A stretch of 58,263 bases of DNA from Pseudooctadecabacter sp. (GTDB taxonomy: Bacteria; Pseudomonadota; Alphaproteobacteria; Rhodobacterales; Rhodobacteraceae). Shown here one piece after another: positions 52,389 to 58,263 of the stretch. The notes beneath the pieces were generated by a model. That model saw nothing but the letters and a program-made list of their open reading frames with translations. It was not told where the DNA came from and searched no databases. Every line of letters begins with the position of its first letter. Within the stretch, counting starts at the first letter, position 1. The position numbers were made by a program, and so were the translations under genes. The stretch covers positions 1 to 58,263 of the forward strand of contig NZ_JAHDGE010000016.1 in the NCBI RefSeq assembly GCF_020627745.1, given 5' to 3'.

Positions 52389-53177
52389 CTAATGGAGCTT
52401 CGGCGGCTTGTCGGGATCCATGCCGGGGTTCAATCCCGGCTGTGCCGGCATCTGTGGCGTCGGCAAGTCGAAGCGCAGTCCGACTTTCGCCACCCGCTCC
52501 GCAATGCCGTCGCCCCCTTCAAGATGGGCAACATCCAGCATCCCCGCTTCAATTCCCGAGAATACCAAAGCTTCGTTAACCGCTGCCGTCAGCGCCCCTT
52601 CTGCCCCTTCGACCGTCCCGACAAACGCCAGCATATGGCCTCGTCCGCCACCCTCGTAGGTGACGCCGCACAAATATGCCTCAACGGCCAAACCTGCCGC
52701 TGTCGCGAGCTTGCGGTCCAACGCCTCCAACAGGCTTTCGGGCAGCCCTTGTGGTGGCGTCAGTTCGGTGATCTGGCCTTCGACCTCTTCGGGGTCGGAC
52801 CCTAATGTTTGCGCCAACCAGTCCACGGCCTCAGCCGGGATAAGCATGGCGGAGGAGGCCACACCCATGTTCAACGCCATACCGATGCGCTGGTGTTCCA
52901 GCATCTGCGCCATGCCGCGACCGGACAAAGCCGCGTAGGGGGCGATTTTGCCATAAAATTCAACCATGCGGTCTTCACGATCAAAGATCAGAACGAACTG
53001 CTGGTCCTCGACCTCAAACAGGGCGGGTGTAATCTGGTCGCCGTCCGCCTCGCCCTCCAGCAACATGAACAGTTCACTGTCGGCCAGCCGTTCGTAAAAC
53101 CGCAGCCGCGCCAGATCGTCTTCTTCATTGGCCATCATCGCCCCGTGGGCGGTGTCCAGTTCGGTCACTTCAGTCAT
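52389..53177 (-). CDS. SseB family protein
   Basis: Protein of 262 residues with the N-terminal SseB domain: ARLRFYERLADSELFMLLEG, PALFEVEDQQFVLIFDREDR and MGVASSAMLIPAEAVDWLAQ. A C-terminal domain, AYLCGVTYEGGGRGHMLAFV and following, is typical of SseB_C. The name comes from E. coli enhanced serine sensitivity; the molecular function is unknown. It is cytosolic. The C-terminus is Pro-rich (LPTPQMPAQPGLNPG). The start overlaps the upstream uracil-DNA glycosylase stop by 8 bp. Confidence 0.85.
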   Translation of the reverse strand: MTEVTELDTAHGAMMANEEDDLARLRFYERLADSELFMLLEGEADGDQITPALFEVEDQQFVLIFDREDRMVEFYGKIAPYAALSGRGMAQMLEHQRIGMALNMGVASSAMLIPAEAVDWLAQTLGSDPEEVEGQITELTPPQGLPESLLEALDRKLATAAGLAVEAYLCGVTYEGGGRGHMLAFVGTVEGAEGALTAAVNEALVFSGIEAGMLDVAHLEGGDGIAERVAKVGLRFDLPTPQMPAQPGLNPGMDPDKPPKLH

Positions 53178-53754
53178 TCAAAACCTCTCGTACACGCGCC
53201 TGAAGCGCAGGCAAAACGTCCTGCGCAAACCACGGATGTTTCTTGAGCCATCCGGTATTGCGCCAAGACGGATGGGGCAAGACAAAGATGTCAGGCGCAT
53301 GATCGCGCCACCCCTCAACGGTTTGCGTCACTCCGGCTCTGCCGCCCAGATGATACCGATGTGCCGCGCCGCCGACCAGCACCTTCAGGCGGACGTGCGG
53401 AAGGCTGGCCATGACGCTCTCGTGCCAGGTCTGGCCACAAATACGTGGCGGAGGAAGATCGGCGCCCTTGCTGTCGTAGCCCGGAAAACAAAAGGCCATC
53501 GGCACGATCGCGACGCGGTCTTTGTCATAGAACGTTGTTTCATCCATCCCGAGCCAGTCACGCAAACGGTCGCCCGAAGGGTCCGTAAAGGGCCGCCCGC
53601 TTTTGTGGACACGTAAACCGGGGGCCTGACCTGCGATCAATATCCGCGCGGATGGTTTGAACCACACAACCGGTCGTGGGCTGTGCCCCGTTGCCGTCGC
53701 GGCGAACCGCGTGGCGCACAACCGGCACGCTTCGATCTGTGTTTGAAGACCCAT
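53170..53754 (-). CDS. Uracil-DNA glycosylase family protein
   Basis: Protein of 194 residues with the UDG superfamily fold: ILIAGQAPGLRVHKSGRPF (motif 1, GQAPG), PMAFCFPGYDSKG, LKVLVGGAAHRYHLG and PHPSWRNTGW (motif 2, His-Pro-Ser). The N-terminal CRLC and the ICGQTW cysteines could provide partial metal ligation, but a full 4Fe-4S set of family 4/5 is not obvious. Members remove uracil or other deaminated bases. It is translationally coupled to sseB. A divergent kpsT gene starts 203 bp away. Confidence 0.82.
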   Translation of the reverse strand: MGLQTQIEACRLCATRFAATATGHSPRPVVWFKPSARILIAGQAPGLRVHKSGRPFTDPSGDRLRDWLGMDETTFYDKDRVAIVPMAFCFPGYDSKGADLPPPRICGQTWHESVMASLPHVRLKVLVGGAAHRYHLGGRAGVTQTVEGWRDHAPDIFVLPHPSWRNTGWLKKHPWFAQDVLPALQARVREVLND

Positions 53755-53840
53755 ACCTTCCCATCTACCTCAAGGTTCGGCAAAGACCAGCCTGACGGGG
53801 ACATTCCGCGAAGGCTCCCCTCAAAATGCTGACATAGACA

Positions 53841-53870
53841 TTGTAAACCAATCCTTAGCGCCGACATAAT
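53841..53870 (+). promoter_or_regulatory. Candidate promoter for kpsT-kpsE
   Basis: TTGTAA (53841-53846) and CATAAT (53865-53870) are 18 bp apart in the most AT-rich part of the 200-bp gap between the UDG and kpsT genes. A 5' leader of about 80 nt would result. The gap contains no other gene that I can support. Confidence 0.4.
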
Positions 53871-53956
53871 ATAGCCAGATTGTTCACTTATCGAAGACAA
53901 TAGCGGGCAAACGTGTAAACGATAGAATAGCCCGAACAGAGGTCGCACACAGCCGT

Positions 53957-54652
53957 ATGCTTGAGTTTGTAAATGTCAGTAAGTCCTTTTGGACAGGCAC
54001 CCAGCGCAAGGTGATCCTTGATCGCGCGTCGTTCCGTGTGGAACTGGGCAACTCCCTCGGGATTCTGGCCCCAAACGGCACCGGCAAGACGACGATCATC
54101 AACATGATGGCGGGCCTTGAGAAACCCGATGAGGGTGAAATTCACCGCATGTGCCGGATCTCCTTTCCGCTGGGGTTCATGGGTGGCGTTGTGGGCAAAC
54201 ACACCGCCCGCGAAAATTGCCGCTATATCGCGCGCCTGTATTCTCTTGATCCCGACTACGTCGAGGCATTCTGCCGCTGGATGACCGGCATCGAGGAATA
54301 CTTTGACATGCCCATCGGAACCTACAGCTCGGGCATGAGGGCGCGGTTCACCTTCAGCCTGATGTTGGCGCTTGAATTCGATATGTACCTGATCGACGAA
54401 GGTATGCCGCAAACCACGGATGCAGAATTCAATCGCAAGGCAGGGGAAATCCTGCGCGAGCGTTTGTCCAGCACCACAGTTATCATCGTGTCCCACCAAG
54501 CCGCGACACTTGAAAAATTCGCCCGGTCAGCAGCCGTTCTGAACAACGGCCAACTGACCATGTTTGACACCTTGGAAGAAGCGAAACAGCTCTATGACTA
54601 CGAAACCCAAGGCACAGAAATTCCGGATACGACGTTCGTCAACAGCGGCTGA
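53957..54652 (+). CDS. kpsT: Capsular polysaccharide export ABC ATPase, KpsT-like
   Basis: ATPase of 231 residues of the ABC-2 polysaccharide-export type. Walker A is LAPNGTGKTTI, with Ala in place of the first Gly. The signature is YSSGMRARFTFSLMLALEFD and Walker B is YLIDEGMP. The FPLGFMGGVVGKHTARENCRY stretch is typical of KpsT/CtrD proteins that drive capsule or LPS-like polymer across the inner membrane. The permease kpsM is not adjacent. No clear ribosome site precedes the ATG. It overlaps the kpsE-like gene by 59 bp. Confidence 0.85.
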   Translation: MLEFVNVSKSFWTGTQRKVILDRASFRVELGNSLGILAPNGTGKTTIINMMAGLEKPDEGEIHRMCRISFPLGFMGGVVGKHTARENCRYIARLYSLDPDYVEAFCRWMTGIEEYFDMPIGTYSSGMRARFTFSLMLALEFDMYLIDEGMPQTTDAEFNRKAGEILRERLSSTTVIIVSHQAATLEKFARSAAVLNNGQLTMFDTLEEAKQLYDYETQGTEIPDTTFVNSG

Positions 54653-56219
54653 CCAAACCGCACCGACGACCCCCGATCCGGCACGCCCGCCCGCAGCCCC
54701 AGCGGCTGCGGCCACAGGCGTTGTGGACAGCGCCCAAACTGTCGCGGCGGAAACAAGTCTGGACGCCATCCGGCAGGAAGGGCTGACAGGACGTCAGCTG
54801 CGTATGGCGCGGCGGGTCGCACAGAAAAACGGTCTTGCTGTAACGTCCGATTTCGATGCTGTGCGGCAGTTACGCCAGCAAGGTATCGACCCTTTCCAGC
54901 GCGCAAATGTTCTGGAACTGGTGGCACCCACGGATCAGCAGGCCAAACCGGGCGGCAACCAGATGCAGGCCGCAACAGCCAAGGTTCCGGCCAATCAGGC
55001 CAAGGTGCAGCTTCCCCAAACCGTTCAACGACAGCAAAGCCTGCCATCGACCCAGTTGGGCGCTGGATCAAATCCGGCCGAACTTCGGGCCAACGAAATT
55101 CGCAGTATTCAAAGGGACATCGCCCGCCGCAGACGTCGCAATCTTGCGCTGCTTATGGTCCGGTTGGGCCTGTTTATTCTGCTGCCCACCATTGCCGCCG
55201 GATACTATTTTTACAATATCGCCACCCCGATGTATGGCACAAAATCCGAATTTGTCATTCAACAAGCCGAGGCACAGGGCGGCGGCGGACTTGGCAGCCT
55301 GTTTTCGGGCACGGGTCTTGCGACGCAGACAGACAGCACCACGGTGCAATCCTACATGACCTCGAGAGAGGCATTTTTGCGCCTTGATGCCGATCATGAT
55401 TTTACTGCGCATTTTTCCGACCCCGGTATTGATCCGATCCAACGGCTGGAGGAAGACGCGACGGTTGAAGCGGCCTACAGCCTTTTTCAGGATCATGTGA
55501 AAATTGGCTATGACACGACCGAAGGCATCCTCAAGATGGAGGTTATTGCCGCCGATCCAGCAAAAAGTCAGGAATTTTCCGAAGCGCTGATCGGCTTTGC
55601 CGAGGAACAGGTCGACCAGCTGACCCAGCGTATTCGCGAAGACCAGATGGCCGGCGCCCGTATCACATTCGAAGAGGCCGCAGCCCGCCGCAATGAGGCG
55701 CTGGCCGAACTGGTGCGCATCCAGCAAGAAACCGAACAGGGACCCGTCGGCGCGGAAAGTGCTGCGTTGCAACAGCGGATCGTCAACCTGCAGGTCCAGC
55801 TTGATGATGAACGTCTGAACCTCGCGGCGTTGAACAACAACCGGCGCCCGAACGAGGCGCAGGTGCGACAGGTCGAAAGCCAGATTACCATTTTGCAAGA
55901 CCAGATCGACATTCTGCGCAGCCAGTTGTCCGGTGATGGGACCATCGTATCGAACGATGCGCGGCTCAGGTTGGCCGAGGAAAACTATGCCTTTGAGGTC
56001 GGCAATGTTCAGGCGGCCCTGATGTCAATGGACAGCGCCCGGATCGAGGCCAACCGTCAAGTCCGCTATCTGTCCATTTCCGTGTCCCCTATTGCGCCGG
56101 ATGAACCCACCTACCCGCGCGCTTTCGAAAACACGTTGTTGGCCTTTTTGATCCTGTCGGGAATCTATCTGATGATTTCGCTGACCGCATCCATCCTGCG
56201 CGAACAGGTCAGTTCATAG
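54594..56219 (+). CDS. kpsE: Capsule polysaccharide export inner-membrane protein, KpsE/Wzz-like
   Basis: Protein of 541 residues. The first 180 residues are cytosolic and low-complexity, rich in Ala, Pro and Gln, with a conserved basic patch QLRMARRVAQKNG (about 68-80). A transmembrane helix (183-208), a large periplasmic coiled-coil domain (about 330-470) and a second helix near the end (about 511-531) follow. This is the polysaccharide co-polymerase layout; KpsE links the inner-membrane exporter to the outer-membrane channel. It overlaps kpsT by 59 bp, longer than most coupled starts. The start ATG at 54594 is chosen by position after GGAAGAAG. Confidence 0.82.
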   Translation: MTTKPKAQKFRIRRSSTAADQTAPTTPDPARPPAAPAAAATGVVDSAQTVAAETSLDAIRQEGLTGRQLRMARRVAQKNGLAVTSDFDAVRQLRQQGIDPFQRANVLELVAPTDQQAKPGGNQMQAATAKVPANQAKVQLPQTVQRQQSLPSTQLGAGSNPAELRANEIRSIQRDIARRRRRNLALLMVRLGLFILLPTIAAGYYFYNIATPMYGTKSEFVIQQAEAQGGGGLGSLFSGTGLATQTDSTTVQSYMTSREAFLRLDADHDFTAHFSDPGIDPIQRLEEDATVEAAYSLFQDHVKIGYDTTEGILKMEVIAADPAKSQEFSEALIGFAEEQVDQLTQRIREDQMAGARITFEEAAARRNEALAELVRIQQETEQGPVGAESAALQQRIVNLQVQLDDERLNLAALNNNRRPNEAQVRQVESQITILQDQIDILRSQLSGDGTIVSNDARLRLAEENYAFEVGNVQAALMSMDSARIEANRQVRYLSISVSPIAPDEPTYPRAFENTLLAFLILSGIYLMISLTASILREQVSS

Positions 56220-56228
56220 CGAAGGCCC

Positions 56229-56263
56229 CCCAGAAGATCCCGACATCACTCGGGATCTTTCTG
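56229..56263 (+). terminator. Terminator after the kpsE gene
   Basis: GATCCCGA (56236-56243) and TCGGGATC (56250-56257) form the core stem. It extends outward through AA/TT and, past a one-base bulge, CCAGA/TCTGG. It begins 10 bp after the stop codon. Confidence 0.7.
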
Positions 56264-56345
56264 GCGGGCTGTGCAGCGGTCATGTTGCTTGCCCGCACAC
56301 TGTCAGCGCCCTAACATCATCGCATTCTTATGGGACGTATTTGAC

Positions 56346-57668
56346 ATGGTCTTCGTTCGCCTTCTGGCCGCTTTATTATTCTTTCTGCCGGCCAATATGG
56401 CCCTGTCCCAAGACACGGCATCCGGCCCCATCACAACCGAACAAAGCTTTCAGCAGGACGCGGATATCGCCAACCGCATCCGCGATATTCTCGGGGAGCT
56501 GGGAAATTACGATGATATTACCGTCACGGTCGCCGACGGGGTCGTCACGCTGCGGGGCACGACCAATTCACTTGTCGAACGTCAGGATCTTGATGTTTTG
56601 GTAAACCGGGTTGAGGGCGTGGTCGCTCTCAAGAACGAAGTGACGGAAACCACTGACATCGCCCGAAGGCTCGATCCGGCGGTGGACCGTTTCATGGGGC
56701 GGATCGAACAACTGCTGGTGCAGCTTCCTCTGGCGCTGATATCATTAACCGTCTTTTTGCTGATCAACTGGATCGGCGCTTGGGTCGGACGGTGGCACCA
56801 ACCGTGGGACAGGCTTGCCCCGAACGCCTTTATTGCAGAATTGTTCAGAACGCTGGCGCGGATCGCTTTTCTGATCGCGGCCATTGTCATCGCGTTGGAC
56901 ATTATGAATGCCACCGCGTTGCTTTCAACGATCCTTGGGGCGGCCGGTCTGATCGGTTTGGCCATCGGTTTTGCTGTTCGCGATACCGTCGAAAACTTCA
57001 TTGCTTCGGTCATGCTGTCGATCCGTCAGCCGTTTCGCCCCAACGACGTGGTTGAGATTAATGGGGACGAGGGTAAAGTCATCCGCCTGACTTCACGGGC
57101 CACGATCCTTCTCAGCTTTGATGGCAACCATATCCGTATCCCCAATGCGACCGTGTTCAAAAGCCGCATCATCAATTTCAGCCAGAACCGTGAGCGCAGG
57201 TTTACCTTTACGATTGGTGTGGAAAGCAGCGCCGACCTTGGCAGCACCCGTGAACTGGCCATCGACACCGTTCGCAATCTGCCCTTTGTTCTGGATGCAC
57301 CAGCGGCGGATGCATGGATCGGCGAAATCACGGACGCGGGTATCGAAATTATTGTGGTCGGCTGGATCGACCAGACACAAACGTCCACCGTCCGCGCCCG
57401 GGGGGAGGCATTACGCCTTGTCAAACGCGCGATAGAAGCCTCGGGCGTCTCGTTGCCCAATACGACCTACACCATCGAAATGGCCGCGTCCGTGTCCGAC
57501 GACGAAAATGACGCGGCATCGCCCGCATCGCAGGATGCACCGGTTGAAAGTGCTCAGGTCGCGGAGGTCCGGCCAGCATCGGATGAGGCCTTGGACAAAC
57601 TGATTGACGCGGAACGACGCGGGGACGAAGCCGAAGATCTGCTGCGCGAAGACGCGGCTCAGGAATAA
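56346..57668 (+). CDS. Mechanosensitive ion channel with N-terminal BON domain
   Basis: Protein of 440 residues. A signal peptide (MVFVRLLAALLFFLPANMALSQ) is followed by a BON domain (about 35-100: ANRIRDILGELGNYDDITVT, GVVTLRGTTNSLVERQDLD). Then come three transmembrane helices and the MscS core: LLSTILGAAGLIGLAIGFAV, RDTVENFIASVMLSIRQPFR and NDVVEINGDEGKV. The acidic tail (EAEDLLREDAAQE) is long. BON domains bind phospholipid membranes, so this fusion may couple the channel to the outer membrane or lipids. The TTG at 56341 is out of frame; ATG at 56346 was chosen. It is the second MscS-family protein in the window. Confidence 0.87.
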   Translation: MVFVRLLAALLFFLPANMALSQDTASGPITTEQSFQQDADIANRIRDILGELGNYDDITVTVADGVVTLRGTTNSLVERQDLDVLVNRVEGVVALKNEVTETTDIARRLDPAVDRFMGRIEQLLVQLPLALISLTVFLLINWIGAWVGRWHQPWDRLAPNAFIAELFRTLARIAFLIAAIVIALDIMNATALLSTILGAAGLIGLAIGFAVRDTVENFIASVMLSIRQPFRPNDVVEINGDEGKVIRLTSRATILLSFDGNHIRIPNATVFKSRIINFSQNRERRFTFTIGVESSADLGSTRELAIDTVRNLPFVLDAPAADAWIGEITDAGIEIIVVGWIDQTQTSTVRARGEALRLVKRAIEASGVSLPNTTYTIEMAASVSDDENDAASPASQDAPVESAQVAEVRPASDEALDKLIDAERRGDEAEDLLREDAAQE

Positions 57669-57730
57669 CAAATAACGCCGATTCAGGGCTTGAACCCCGC
57701 AAATCTTTTTCGTATCCCATCCCTCGCTGC

Positions 57731-57805
57731 TGGGATGTAGCCAAGTGGTAAGGCAACTGTTTTTGGTACAGTGTACCGTAGGTTCGAATCCTACCATCCC
57801 AGCCA
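57731..57805 (+). tRNA. tRNA-Gln (anticodon TTG)
   Basis: Acceptor arms TGGGATG and CATCCCA pair perfectly. The anticodon stem ACTGT/ACAGT encloses loop TTTTGGT, giving TTG. The T arm contains GGTTCGAATCC, and CCA is encoded (57803-57805). Its 3' end is the probable integration site of the element whose integrase starts 150 bp downstream. Confidence 0.95.
57782..57805 (+). other. Candidate attachment site (3' end of tRNA-Gln)
   Basis: The T-arm and acceptor 3' end of a tRNA gene followed at once by an integrase gene reading away from it is the usual left junction (attL) of a tRNA-integrated island. The duplicate end would lie outside the window. No second copy was seen inside it. Inferred from position. 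Confidence 0.45.
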
Positions 57806-57868
57806 GCTTTCTCCTAACCCATTGAAATATTTAAGACGCGATGCGCGTTTTGGGATTTGAGTCCCAGC

Positions 57869-57904
57869 TGCATCTCGTAGGTGCATCTCGTCTATGCATC
57901 TCAC
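57869..57904 (+). repeat. Three 13-bp-phased TGCATCTC repeats
   Basis: TGCATCTCGT, TGCATCTCGT and TGCATCTCAC start at 57869, 57882 and 57895, exactly 13 bp apart. They lie between the candidate attachment site and the integrase start. Phased short repeats here could be integrase arm-type sites or an operator for the integrase promoter. Confidence 0.55.
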
Positions 57905-57955
57905 TCGGTTTGCGACTGAAAGTTTCGACACCTTCGAGTCTGAGGGGAAGTTGAG

Positions 57956-58263
57956 ATGACCGGCCTAAATTATGTCACCCGCCGCGGCGCAATCTATGTC
58001 TGGCGCAGGCGCCTGCCCGCCTGGGTGTCCAAGACTTCGTATCTGCAAATCAGTCTTCGGACGCCGAAGTTTTCCACAGCTAAGGTTCTCGCCAATCTTG
58101 TGAACGCCGGTTTCGCGACCTGTATAAACCGCATGAAGAGCCAGCAGATCACTCAAGCAGAGGTGCAGCGCGTCTTGTCTGATTTGGTCGTGCAGGAGCT
58201 CGAAAAAATCGAAGAGGACCGCTACTATGAGCCGGATGCCCCATCGCCAGAAGAGTGGCGTCA
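57956..58263 (+). CDS. Tyrosine-type integrase, N-terminal part (cut by window edge)
   Basis: The reading frame opens at ATG 57956 (MTGLNYVTRRGAIYVWRRRL) and continues open for 102 codons to the end of the window. The N-terminal pattern YVTRRGAIYVWRRRLP and the following SLRTPKFSTAKVLANLVNAG match the DUF6538 domain found at the start of tyrosine recombinases in Rhodobacteraceae islands and prophages. The catalytic domain lies outside the window. The position 150 bp after tRNA-Gln and the direction away from it mark the left end of an integrated element. Confidence 0.75.
   Translation, partial: MTGLNYVTRRGAIYVWRRRLPAWVSKTSYLQISLRTPKFSTAKVLANLVNAGFATCINRMKSQQITQAEVQRVLSDLVVQELEKIEEDRYYEPDAPSPEEWR

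Overview
The window is about 58 kb of GC-rich chromosomal DNA from an alphaproteobacterium, almost certainly a Rhodobacteraceae (Roseobacter-group) species. This rests on a class I (archaeal-type) lysyl-tRNA synthetase, a complex I NDUFS4-like accessory subunit, Rhodobacteraceae-style capsule-export proteins, a DUF6538-type integrase start and many tightly packed genes with alphaproteobacterial codon use. It is a family attribution by recognition, not a database result. Most of the window is core genome. Accessory DNA begins only at the right edge, where a tyrosine integrase starts 150 bp beyond a tRNA-Gln gene and runs off the end.

Layout. 0-5 kb: MFS efflux pump, MscS channel, zinc alcohol dehydrogenase, and an enolase-superfamily enzyme preceded by repeats and a palindrome. 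4.8-8.3 kb: an envelope-stress module of TetR regulator, PspA-like coiled-coil protein and YiaAB membrane protein, with three copies of a TGAAC-N3-GTTCA operator, followed by an acyltransferase/CDP-DAG synthase-like pair. 8.3-12.6 kb (minus): D-lyxose isomerase-like cupin, glycerate 2-kinase, endonuclease/phosphatase lipoprotein, lytic transglycosylase, tRNA-Arg. 12.6-16.6 kb: NDUFS4-like subunit, a 3' remnant of a lost oxidoreductase gene, uvrB, two small genes. 16.6-24 kb (mostly minus): a tail-spike-like beta-helix protein, DUF4864 protein, lysK, TerB-like protein, dacB, nadD. 24-30 kb: PAS-GGDEF-EAL protein, ettA, two cold-shock genes with a shared leader element, dodecin, an SRAP protein lacking its catalytic cysteine, an arylesterase. 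30-36.7 kb: YbbAP-like ABC transporter, gamma-glutamylcyclotransferase-like protein overlapping a MATE transporter, gltX. 36.8-43.6 kb: zincin, DUF1801, nadE, MORN-repeat protein, CreA, iron-sulfur photolyase and SDR. 43.7-52.3 kb: leucine leader peptide and leuA, then the cell-elongation operon mreB-mreC-mreD-mrdA-rodA with ghrA attached. 52.3-58.3 kb: SseB, uracil-DNA glycosylase, kpsT-kpsE without kpsM, a BON-MscS channel, tRNA-Gln and the integrase.

Functional themes are envelope construction and stress (mre/mrd operon, DacB, MltB, PspA, two MscS channels, capsule export), NAD synthesis (nadD, nadE), translation (lysK, gltX, ettA, two tRNAs) and DNA repair (uvrB, photolyase, UDG, SRAP). 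No complete undescribed multi-gene system is evident. The most promising signals are the possibly leaderless leucine leader with competing hairpins before leuA, the triple-operator TetR-PspA-YiaAB module, the SRAP protein with proline at position 2, the orphan tail-fibre-like protein, and the tRNA-Gln/integrase junction.
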